Made by a program: the position numbers and the translations under genes | Assembly (NCBI GenBank): GCA_964034945.1 | Contig: OZ035960.1 | Coordinates: 13,153,957 to 13,217,956 of the forward strand | Origin: Chrysopilus asiliformis | Lineage: Eukaryota > Arthropoda > Insecta > Diptera > Rhagionidae | Length of the DNA: 64,000 nucleotides | Direction: 5' to 3' | The notes under the pieces: model-generated | The model's database searches: none | What the model was told of the DNA's origin: nothing | What the model saw: only the letters and a program-made list of their open reading frames with translations | Shown: piece after piece, positions 40,601 through 52,700 of the stretch | Layout: each line of letters opens with the position of its first letter | How positions within the stretch are numbered: position 1 is the stretch's first letter

Positions 40601-43600
40601 CAATTTTTGCTACTGCTAACCAATTTTTCTGCTGCCGCTGCTCTACTTTTCTTAGCCGCTGCTCTACTTTGCCGCTATTCAATTTTTTCTGCTGTCGCTG
40701 CTCAATTTTTTTTTTTCTGCTACCGCTGCTCTACAAAGATCCTGATCGGGCTCCGCAAAATTTGGTTGTTCAATAAGAAAATCTTTCTTTTCTTTTTCTT
40801 TTTACCACATCACACAGATCACGATTCTTTATTTATAGTCCTTTTAATTTTATAATTCACAATATTCTTGTTTTTATACTATTAGTTTTTATTATATTTT
40901 ATACACAAAATTTTTGGTTTAAATTTTAAATTTCTTTTGAACTTTTACAAAATTCGTTTCATTTTTTTTTTTATCGTTTTTTTTATTCTTTACCAGCACA
41001 CAAAAAAAACTAATTCGCGTTTATTTTATTTCACAAAAAAAAACTAAACTATTAAGTAAAAAAAACCATGAAATTATCACGGACAAAATCAAACAATTTA
41101 AATTTTTGGAAAATTTTCCACAAAATATGGAAAATATTTTTTTTTTCTTTTAGCCCGTACACGATGAAAATCAAATACTTAATAATCGGGGGCAAAGACC
41201 CGACTACTATTTATAGAAAAAAAATTTTCTAGAATTTTCCGTTCGTCATTCATTTTTTTTATTAAATCAAAGGTAACTGATAAAATAATTACCTGTGGAA
41301 TCAAAGTAAATTAGATTGCCAGGATATCCAAAAATTTTTCAATCGAAATATTTTTCTTTGTAATCATTTTTTAATCGAAATATTTTTTTTTGAAACTCCA
41401 GATAGTCCGACATTACATGATATAAAAATCATTTTTTTCTATTTAATTACATTAGTCACAATTAAATACATTATTTACAATACATTATTTACAATACATT
41501 ACATTAATTACATTAGTTACATGTAATTAACTAAAATCAGTTAAATACTTGTAATGAGCTGCGCATAAAATACGTCACACATTTAGGGGCGTGGGGTGGT
41601 GGAAGGGTGGAAGATGCCTGGAAGGGGGGGGGGGGGGGATCTGCGGTTGTGTGACGCAGATATTAAACGAAAAATTTCAGAAAAACGTGACGCTGCTCTC
41701 GTATTGAAAGCCTAAAATTAGCGTTATGTATTTTATGAACGCCCCAAAGACAAACTAAAACACAGCCCTCGAACATTTACTTTTAAACTGATGTTAAATA
41801 CAAAAACGGCAGCATTGCAAATGCAAACATAAATCGTTTCTGGGCAATCAAAATCCCTGACGTGGTCATTTTGATGTTGGATTTGAAGTACATGCTCAGA
41901 CTCGGGTCACCGACAGAATTTAATAAAGTCTAGTTTAACTCCACATTTTTTTTCTGCTTGCCAGAGTATTGTTTTGTTGTTATCTTTGTTGGATTTTCTA
42001 TTTTATTAAACTCTCATCTCGTAATGTGTGTGTGTGTGCTTTTTCTTTATTGAATTTAGGTCGACTTTTGTGCGAACCAGCCATGTCCAGAAGGACACCG
42101 ATGTATCGATCGTGGCGATGATTTCACATGTGAATGTCCTGGCGGTCGAAATGGTCCCGATTGCAATCGAGTCCCAAGAACGGTAAGTTTATGCTATTTC
42201 AGGTGGAATTCTATTTGAGGCTTCGAATCGATAGATTTTGTTTAAGTTTCAGATTAACGTAATCACTCAGATAATCCGATTGCAAATTGCAATTAAAATT
42301 AAATTAGGCAAACTAATCCAATCTAAGTGATTCAAGGATGTTTGCCATTGTGTGGAAATCACACAAATCAAACTTTAAACATGCTTTCCAATACGTTTGC
42401 TTTTCTACCTATAAAATTGGCACATTTTTTGCCATTCGAAGTGATTTCAATGGGATTTACATATAGTCGAGAGCATAAATTTCAAGTGAAAATGAACCGA
42501 ATCCCACTTCATTGAATGTTAATCTATCCAAATAAGCAATTAGTTCATGATAAGAGTAAATCGTTAAAATTGTTCGTTTCATGGAGCTCGTATATAAAAC
42601 ACTTTTTGCGCGGATAAAATATTATTTAAATTATTTATTGTTTTTCACTCCCTTTTGAAAAATACCAAAAATATAAAAAAAATCCATTCAATGAAATTAA
42701 CTTCCATCAACAATGTTAATTTTCATCCAGCAATAATCCACCTGATCCTTGCTTCAACGTTCCCCAGAGTCCTTACTCAGGGGTGGTGGTGTTGTTCAAC
42801 AATTGGACTATTCGACGTTATGAAAATCCAAACAATGCGAATGTCAGAAATTCTCAAATACTGTGAATCTGAAAAGCGAAAAAAATTACCCGGTGAATTA
42901 ACTCGGCCATAAGTTTCAGGATTTCAGTACAATTTGCTGTGATGCTGATGCTGTGTGCCACCCGACAAAGTCGGCACTTTAGTTAATTTATTATTTTGCC
43001 AGATCATACAAAATATCATCCATTCGTTTATTTATATTCTTGATAGCTTTTTTTTTTATCTCATCCTTTCACATTTTGTGCTACTTCCATACTGTTTTTA
43101 ATTTTGCACTTGCAAAGTCACAAATTCAAGCTCTGATATTAACTTTACCTCGGATTTAAGCCCAAATAACTATGAACTACGGTCTAGTACTCGTACTCAC
43201 AGTAAATATTGTCCTTTTATCCCACCGACTGTTACTAATACCGTGATTTATGCCTTTCAGCTGTGCAACGTTAATCCTTGCGCCAACAGTGGCACCTGCT
43301 GGACGAGCGAAGAGTCCTTCTACTGTGCCTGTCGTCCTGGATATACCGGCAAAATGTGCGAAGGTAATTTTTATGAAAAGTGTGCGATTTAAATTTTACT
43401 TTTTAGCATTTCATCATTTCCCAATCTTCATCCCTTATGCCTGACTTATCCACAACTACTCCTTCATCGTCCTTCATTCCCATTTAATATTTCTGATGAT
43501 GATTTTCCATCCATTTATTTGAACAACGCGACTCGGATCCAACATAAAGAGACCGCGGGCATGAAACAAAATAAAATAAAGCAAAATACGTTGAAACATT

Positions 43601-46600
43601 AGAGAGTCCGAGGTGATGATATAAATTGTTGCAGATTTACGACAGAGATTTTCATTTTTAGTTATTATCACGAAAGACGTATTAATTTTGTTCAACGGGA
43701 GATGTTTATTATTGTCATTATTATGATTATTGTTCCTATTATGATTATCGTTACAGTAGCTTGGATGCCAGAAAAGTTTAATTGAAGGATTTCCGTTGGA
43801 TTTCAAATAAATTTTCTGGTCGCCTGGATGCCTGGGTCTAAATACAGCAAGATAGACCAGATCACCACCACATTCAAAAGAAATTCTATTCGAAGCAAAA
43901 AATCTTATGATTAACTTGGCAACATTTAATCCATAATTGTTAAGCGCGTTAGATTTATGTTTATAAGGATTTTAATGAGATTACCTAGCAATAATCTTCT
44001 TCATTATTATTATAATAATAATAATATTTAATTTTATCACATTTCAAAGGAAATGTGTTGATCTGTTTTTTGATGTCGCTGTGAAAAATTAATTATAAAT
44101 GCTTAGAAATGTTTTTCAATCGCGCAGATAAACATCTCATGTGAATGGTGTATAACTTTCTTAAGGCCTGTGTCCAAATGGAAGTAACTTCTGGAAGTTC
44201 TTCTGGAAGTCCATGCTTTGCTGTTTTTTCAGAGTCATAACTTCTTGAAGTTAACTTCCAGTTCGTGTTTACACACGAAAAACTTCCAGAAGTTCCTGCT
44301 AGAAGCGACTTCTGCAAGTAAACTTCCATGTGGACACAGGCCTTTACACCAAATCCACGTTCTTCCAAATTTTACAAATACACTATAACCCGACGAATAA
44401 AATTTTAGTTTATACTAGCTTGCATACCCGTCGTTGCCGGGTTAAGTATTTTCAATTTTTTTTTGATGGTCTATGTTGGACCTAGCCTTCAGGCCAATCG
44501 GCTCGGTAGTTTCCCCGCGAAAGGGTAACATAGAGGAAGAGCTAAGTTTCGAGATCACTTTACCCCCTCCCCTTACTCCCCACCTCTCGGGCTACTTTTT
44601 AATAGGTCTATGTTGGGGCTGGACCCCCGACGAACATCTATGCCAAATTTCAGGCCAATCGGTTCAGTAGTTTCCCCGAGAAAGAGTGACATAGCGCAAA
44701 AACTCTCGATAACAGTAAAAGATATCGATTTACCGTAAAAGGCTAACATGTACAGAATTTTAATATCTTTAATTAGTTTTTGCGAAAAACTGGAAGCAGT
44801 TCCCAAAAATCTAATTTTTGCTGTCAAGCAGGGACGTGCGAAGGCAAAGGAATCCGGGACCAAATTTGAAAAAAATACATTTAGGCCCGTTTGCGCGTAC
44901 TATTCTTAAAAAATTAAGTTGTGGTTAGCCTACTTAAACCATAGAAATTCTGCGACTTAAATATTTTAAGTTGTACATAAGTTGCCAAATCTCGTTGGTG
45001 CAAACGGCACTTAAAGTGTGTACATAATTAATAACGAATTTCTAAGAAATATTCTACATCTCTCTCTACTCGGGACTGTGGGGAAAAAAAGTTAAAAGTT
45101 TTAGGCTGTTTAGCAAAAGCTTCAAGTTTTGTATGGTAAACTTTAACTTGAAAACCAGTCTGCCGATTAAGTTGAAATATTAACTCATGGTTTTATACTG
45201 TGCCAGGTAAGAGAAACTGTTTTTACAAATCAAAGTGTTCTTCTTGCCAAATCTGAAACTCTTCACACTACCTTCTAGTTCTTACAAACTGCCAGAAAAT
45301 TTTACTAAGCCAATCGAATTATTTCTTCGTATTTCTAAACTTCGACGTTTAAGTTCTACAAGATTTCTTAAAACGCAGAACTACAAATACTTAAATTCAC
45401 ATAGCGGACCGCATCATAATTTATCAGTAATATTCCCTTAGACTTTTTTATAGACTCAAAAATAATAAATATTCCGACCATAAATCAGGCGGATTTTGCT
45501 GATTCACACTTAGAGCAAAAAGGCATCCCCATTGATGGTATTTGAGTTTCTAAGATTCAGTAGCGGCACATTTCAACCCATATCAAATTTATTTCCATAA
45601 GTAATTCAACGAAGACGAAAAAAACCAAAATCGACGCCCCAAATAAATAAAATTGAACAAAAATTTGCATATTTTAGGCGATCTCAAGTTAAAAAGGATT
45701 ATGTAGGATATTGACTTCATGAACATTTATAGTCGATGCTTTTTGAAAGTCTCCTACGATTTTATACCCAACTTGAAAAAATCACACTGTTGTTTTGTTT
45801 TTGTAATATCGAATATAATTGGAAAACGTAATTTTTTGGAACCCAAAAAAACTTTCCAAAACCTACAAACGAACGACACAGTTTGGCTGTACCACCACGT
45901 ATGTACATTCTTCATTTAAAAAAAAAAACACCCCAAAAATTATCAAAATTGTGAAACAACAACCAATAAATTCAAACGAATTTGTAAAGAAAATTAATAT
46001 TAGATTTTCCTGAACACCCGCTTGTTTCGAAAAATACAGAAATATTGATGCTCGTAAAAACGTGAAAAACCGTAATGTTCGATTGAACATCTGTTGGATA
46101 TCGTTAAGAAATTGGATTATTTTCTAATATTCACTTCCTTATCTTCGTACATTTATTGGAGATTTTCCACAGATACGAAATACAGCTGCTGGTAAAGCGA
46201 GAAACTCTTTCTGTATACCAAAAATACGAGGGCAGGGTGAAAAGTTTCGGCCCCGCCAAGGAAACATCCTTTAAATTTTGTTAAATTCATTTTTTCCCAA
46301 AAGAACATAGGTTTCGAGAAATTTTTATAAAACGGTAAAAAAATGGTGTGGGAGGTACCCGTTATTTGTCAAAAGTCGATAGAAAACTATGAAATGCCTA
46401 AAATTATCCCCTATATTCGGAGTAACGAAGATTGACAGATGAACTTTCTCGCAAAGTTTGTGCCATATCTTAATCTGTGACAAAGTGGCTCAAGTGGCGA
46501 CAGGCGGAATTTTTTTTGCACTAACGTAGCGCAACGAGAGCTGCTACACTATAGCGGCAACGGCAGTGCACTATTTCCGTCACCGCCGAGTTTGGAACAA

Positions 46601-49600
46601 AGTCAAACTTGCCGCCGCCGCCCAAAATTGTTTTATGAAAACCACCACATTCGGCGCCACATTCTATGACGATTTTTCTTCGTTGTTTTGTGACAACCAC
46701 CACATTCGGCGCCACATTTGGCGCCACATTCTATGCAGATGTTTTGACGTTTTGATTTCGTAAGACAGAAGCATATGCCGTCGGTGCCGCTATCATTGTA
46801 GCTGGCTCGGCGATATGTGTGGCGGCGCTATGCCGCCCGCCATCGCCGCTGCCGCTTGCCGCCTTCATTGTGGTTGAACCATTAGGCTGTGATCCGGAGG
46901 TTGTGGGTTTGAATCTCGCCTGCGGCACGCTGACATTCCAAGTCCTTTAAACATGCGTTATCGAAATAAAGAATGATAGTTACAGCTTGTGGCTCATGAC
47001 ACCATCCGTCTAGAGTGCGTTCATGACTTGTACTGTTGATATGTTGTTGAAAAAACCTTACAAATGTTGCAAGTCATCCATGGTGAGCAATCCATGGAAA
47101 ATGTAAAACTGTGGCTACGCAACAGAAGCAAAAAATTGTCACGAAACCTCAACTGAGAAAGAAAGAGCCCTATTTAAAAAGAAGAAAAACTTACCTCACG
47201 TTTTATGCATTTTCTTACCAATCCCAAAACTTTTCACCTTACTCTCAGAAAACACAAAAAAAAACTACTCAATAAGCCTTAAATATCCTTTTTCGAAAAT
47301 TCATAGTTTTATTTGATCTAGAAGTGCGCTTTTTCCCACGTTCAAAAAGCATCAAATTCGATGAATTGACTTTCATTCGTGTATCGAACACACACACCCG
47401 ATTTACATTCTAGGACACGATATCCCTGAATTTAATTTTATCATTCGATTCGAAAAAATTGATACTTTTCGTAATCGAATCGCGAATATGATTCTCCGCT
47501 TCACTGCTATTGTTTCGGACTGATGCGCATTAACGTGTCTGTGATGGCGTGGAAAAAAATCGACGGGAATCCCATAGCATGTGAACGTATAAAAATAACA
47601 GAATCATATGATAATTTTTGGATAATAAAATTCACTTGCATGGCGTTATTATCTCATATAGACTTCGAATAATGCGGCGACAGGATATGCGAGCAGACGA
47701 CGAGATAGTGCCGATTCCATTGCCCACATATCCTTACACACGTAATTTGAGTGCTCGTTGGAAATGGATTTACATAAATTTTGATTATTTATGACACCAA
47801 CAAAATTTCTATGTGTACGTTTCATACTCTTCTTACCACAATTATTCATGTTTCACAGTATTCAGACACATACGGGTAGTTATCCACCCATCCACCCACC
47901 TTCATTTTCCAATGCTTTTTGCCCGAAACTTTTTAACTAAAAAAAAATTTCCCGCTTTTAACATCATCGTCGCGAAGCAATATTATTATTTTGAAACTTT
48001 TTTATATGCGCATTTTATAAAATAACGAGAAACAAGAGCACTTGATGTTCAGGGATGATACCGAAAAATACTTACACGATGTCATCATGAGCAGAAAAAT
48101 GTACGATACACACATACGATGTCTACCTTCGAATATAGCTGAGTTGCAATATCATAAACTCAGTGGGGGATGTCAGATATTGTATATGAATGTATTGTAA
48201 AAAAAGTGAAAAATTATAAAATATAAAATAATAATGTTGCCTTGGAAGTACATTTTCAACAAGGGAAAAATGTAGTCCTGGAGTTGATGTACCGTATTCA
48301 TACTCTGTAGATATATGTCCATCATTATCATGTATTTTCACGTTTTTTCCGTCCCTCCCCATTACCCCCGCCATGATACAAATCACATATTTTAATTTTC
48401 CTTTCAATTGTCCAATTGAATTACGTGTAAAAATATCCTCTACCACTTCGTGCGCACCGCAAAAATTATGTTGTTTAAATTACTGTGAAAATTTGTCTCG
48501 TAAATCTGCATATCCTGTAATGACCTCCTGATTAGCATTTTTTATGGCTTGAAGATGACATAAATTAAATTACATTATCCTCCCGCGTCCAACGTTGACC
48601 CAATTTTTCGTTTTTAATGGAAATAATATTAACATAACTTCTTGTGAAGAGATTAAAATAAAAATAACTGATTATGAGTGTTAATTAATTAATTTCTTTT
48701 TTAAACGATTTTTTCACAGATGAATTCGTTGTGGAAACAGTTGTCAGCTCGAGTGAATTTATGACAGACGACGCAACAGCCCGTGGCAGTTTTAGTGATA
48801 AAAGCTTCGGCGCCACTGTTACAAAGGGTCCAATTGAGCTGCATAACGCGTACATTGCGGCTGGAACACTGGCCGCGGCAATTTTCATCGTTGCTGTTGT
48901 GGTAAGTTAACCACTATTATTATGATAAATTTTACATTAACCAAAAACCTCAAAAATAGTTGTTATTTTATCAAAAAAAAAACCTCTTTCAAGAAAAAAA
49001 TATCTTTGGCGATCAACACAAAACTTTCCTCTGCAATATTTAGTTTCGGAAAAAATATGTAAAAAATACCTTTTCAAACATCTTGACAACCGTTAAAGAT
49101 TCGTAAAAACAGTTGAAGGGAAAAATCAAGAAATTTTATTTCGTTTGAATTTAGTTATAGGCATTTTTCATAAAAGTGCATAGTATTCGAGAGAAGTTCA
49201 AAAAGATTTTTTTTTTCAAATATCTTGAAAACCGTTAGAGACACAAAAAACTGTTAAATCAAAAAATGTAGAAAAAATTTTGTTGTATTCATTTATCAAA
49301 AAACGTTATTTAAAAGAAACATAACAAAAGCTATAATTGCCAATCTGGCAATCATTGGAGACCCGTATGGTGATATTCGTATCAAAATTCGAACAGTTGT
49401 ACCAAAATTCCCCTTTGAAGTCAAACTTTCCAATAAGATTTTTTAAAATTTATTCCAATCGGATTTTGATGTATGGGAGTTTTATGTAGAATCATATCCT
49501 AAATAACTTTTGTTCTTCCACTTTTTTGATAAGCTGTACCGTTTTTGAGATATTCGCAAAAAACGTTTTCGTTCGTATGGGGGGTACCCCCCCTAATGGT

Positions 49601-49710
49601 CCATTTTTGCCCACTAACGAACTTAGCCTCACATTTTATGAAAAACGAATCTGCGCAAAATTTCAAGTCTCTAGCTCAATCCGTGCGCCCGCAATCCGCG
49701 CCACAGACGG

Positions 49711-49745
<35 letters not shown>

Positions 49746-52700
49746 GACAGACAGACGGACGGACATGCAAAATTCAATTTTTTTTATCATTCTAAACACA
49801 CTGGTGTAATTCATTTTTGTGTGCGATGACGAGATCTTGGCGTTACAAACGGTAAGGCAAAGTTAATATACCCTTTGGTTTCACCATACGGGTATAAAAA
49901 TTGTATCGGAGGTACCCGTTATAACTAAAGTTACTTTTCCAAAAGTTGTTACAAAACTACGATTTTTGTAAAAAAATTTACAAAAAATTTCAAGTCTAGA
50001 TCAACGCGGTCTCGAGTTATTTGAGATACCTATGGTCAGACCGACAGACAGATGCACGGACGGACATCTTCATAATTTTGCCTGAAACGAATTTCGTTCT
50101 GATCAGAAATTTTCTATCTGCCCCCGTTTTAAAGTCGGTCTCCGTCATGAATACAATATTTTTCCTATATAGAAAAAGAAAGTAATAGACCAAAACTAGA
50201 ACCTGAATCTGTCATTGTCGGATTAATACTGAAAACACAAAAACCGTTTGACGCGTGCATTAGCTTTCACAGTTCGCGCTCAAGCTTCAATCTGTGCTAA
50301 AACCTAAACACGCTTCGTGAGAACTACTCGTTTCACTATTTATACCCGTATGATGAAACCAAAGGGTATATTAGATTTGCCTTACCGTTTGTAACGCCAA
50401 GATCCCGTCATCACACAAAAAAATGAATTACACCGGTGTGTTTAGAATGATAAAAAAAGTCCGTCTGTCCGTCCGTCCGTCTGTGGCGCGGATTGCTGGC
50501 GCACGGACTGAGCTAGAGACTTGAAATTTTGCACAGAATAGTTTTTCGTGAAATCTAAGGTTAAGTTCGTTAATGGGCAAAAATGGACCATTAGGGGGGT
50601 ACCCCCCATGCGAACGAAAACATTTTTTGCGAATATCTCAAAAACGCTGCATCTTATCAAAAAAGTGCAAGAACAAAAATTATTTAGGATATGATTCTAC
50701 TCCCATACATCAAAATCCGATTGGAATAAATTTTAAAAAAATCTTATTGGAAAGTTTGACTGCAAAGTGGAATTTGGTACGAATATCACCATACGGGTCT
50801 CCAATAATTACCAGATTGGCAATTATAGCTTTTGTTATGTTTTTATTTAAAAAATGTCGAAAAATAGGAATTTATTGAAATTAAAAAGCATTTGAAAGAC
50901 TTAGAATTTGTTACAGGAGTAACACACAAAGCACATCAATTAAAAACAACGATTGATGATGGTGGGTTCAAGAAGTAAATATTGAAAGATTACCAAAAAT
51001 TGGTGACCAAATATTTTAATCAAAAAAAAGCCACGATAATCCACAGAATGTTTTAAAGTCACTAGAACGATCACCTATAAATAAAATATTATTTTCACCT
51101 ATGTTTTGTGTTTTTATTGAGCATTTTCACACAATTTCGATTTTTTATTGGATAAATTTTCATTATTTTTCTTTTTTCAATTAATACTACCTTAAATTCT
51201 TCATTTCCCTCACAATTTTCTAAAAATCACTCATAAAACATAATTTTCATCCAAATATCAAAGCGCTAACGCATCTGAAAGCAGAAAGTAAGTCTATTCC
51301 AGGCGTCAAGGCGCTTTGAAACGTCAAGGCGAAGCGCCATTATAAATATTCCCCTAAAGACCACAGGTTTTAGTTTTGAAGCATCGACATGTCAAAGTTT
51401 ACACACACATTAATGTGTCATTGTGTCTTCACTGTAAATTATTTTGTAATGGGTCTTTCAACCCATGATTTTAATAAAAACGGACCCTAAAACTTTTTTT
51501 ATGATCTGGCAATGCTAAAACGTCAGTCAAGGTTTACATTTTTATCGTGGTGAAGTTCACGAACGAGCAACGTTTGGAAATTATTAAAACTTACTACCGA
51601 ATGTTTCCTAGAATAATGGGGAAAAGGGAAAATTTCCGTTACCCTTACAGAACCTCAACAAATTTTCCCGAATATAAGACCCAGCGCAATCATTTTTTTT
51701 TTATTCCTTAAAACATTTTGGAAATAATTAGTATAACTTCGAGAATTCTCGCAATCGCTTTTGATTAACTTCTCTGGCGTATAGGCGCCTGCTAAATAGT
51801 AATGTAGGTTTTCTACTCGTTCATAGCTGTGTGAAATCTATATTATGTTCTGACGTTTATTATTGCTGGTGCCTCACTCACTTCAAATTTTTGGAAGCGA
51901 AAAAAATAGCAGAAAGAAGTGAAAATAACGAACTTTTGGATTTTCTGCAAACCTACACAGTAGTACTTTTCGATTAAAAAAAGAATCATTTAAATCGGTT
52001 CGGTAGAACTCCATAACTGAGGATGTATGAAAATCCTTATTTTTATGTATCTATAAGAATAGCATGAAATATAAATTAGTTCTCGGAAAATATGGAAAAA
52101 TCGTTTCATAATTGAGTATTAAAGTATAAGACTTTGTTATTTTTGGAATTTTAGTCAAAAAGAGAGCTTTCCGAGCATAACACGTAGTATTTCGAGTGTA
52201 TTTTATAGCGAGTTTCATAGAAAGATAAACAAGTTCTTACAGGTCCTCCAACCTTGAGATGTTCCTTCATAAGTTAAAAATAGATCTATCACCTTGACAT
52301 TTTATATGAGAATAAGTTATTAATTTCGTATTGGACAAAATTGCTTTTCCAAAGAAAGACGTTATGTAAAAACATCTCGTAATTTAGTTCTTTGAAAGCT
52401 TATAAAAATAGAAAACCATTAACTTATTTGTGGAGTTCTATAGTTGACACTATATACATAAATTTTTCATATTGGAAAAAACAATTTTTGTGTTCTAAAA
52501 CTGCTGGTGGTTAATAAAACATTACAAATGTTGTAGTCCTACTTATCGTTGGCTGGACACTTCAATTTACAATTTCTCTCATGTGCTTTGAAATTTCAAA
52601 AATGCTTTTCAATGTTACCGGAAATTGAGTCCGTATTCAAATTCATAATTACGGGTAATTTAATATTTTTTACGGTAAAAGTTTCACACTAAAATTTCCA

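Larger units (their letters stand above)
32029..41417 (-). mobile_element. Complete Ty3/gypsy-type LTR retrotransposon
   Basis: Two near-identical LTRs bracket gag and pol on the minus strand. The host bases TGAT flank both ends (32025-32028 and 41418-41421), a 4-bp target duplication. Domain order protease, reverse transcriptase, RNase H, integrase is that of Ty3/gypsy. There is no env frame between pol and the 3' LTR. Long LTRs and a tRNA-Lys primer site recall the Osvaldo/Ulysses branch (inference from general layout only). The element is antisense to the host gene and lies in its fifth intron. Total length is 9389 bp. Confidence 0.97.
30378..42059 (+). other. Intron 5 (11.7 kb) with antisense retrotransposon
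   Basis: GTAAGC to TTGAATTTAG. Contains repeat R1 with a GACA microsatellite, short tandem repeats and the 9.4-kb LTR element. Between the element and the next exon (41422-42059) there are only tandem ACATTATTTACAAT words (about 41455-41510) and a G run at about 41620. Confidence 0.9.
43364..48719 (+). other. Intron 7 (5.4 kb)
   Basis: GTAATT to TTTTTCACAG. It holds a small Harbinger-like element, repeat R3, part of R1, a truncated GC-rich element and a tRNA-like fragment. Nothing was recognised at 43370-44160, 45020-46250 or 46990-48710. Confidence 0.85.

Noticed and set aside
44884..45015. CCGTTTGC and GCAAACGG as ends of another miniature element
   Set aside because: Eight-base inverse words only; no target duplication and no second copy.
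46207..46240. TACGAGGGCAG string as a second mariner end (also a weaker one at 29404)
   Set aside because: Only about ten bases agree with the mariner terminal repeat and no partner end was found.
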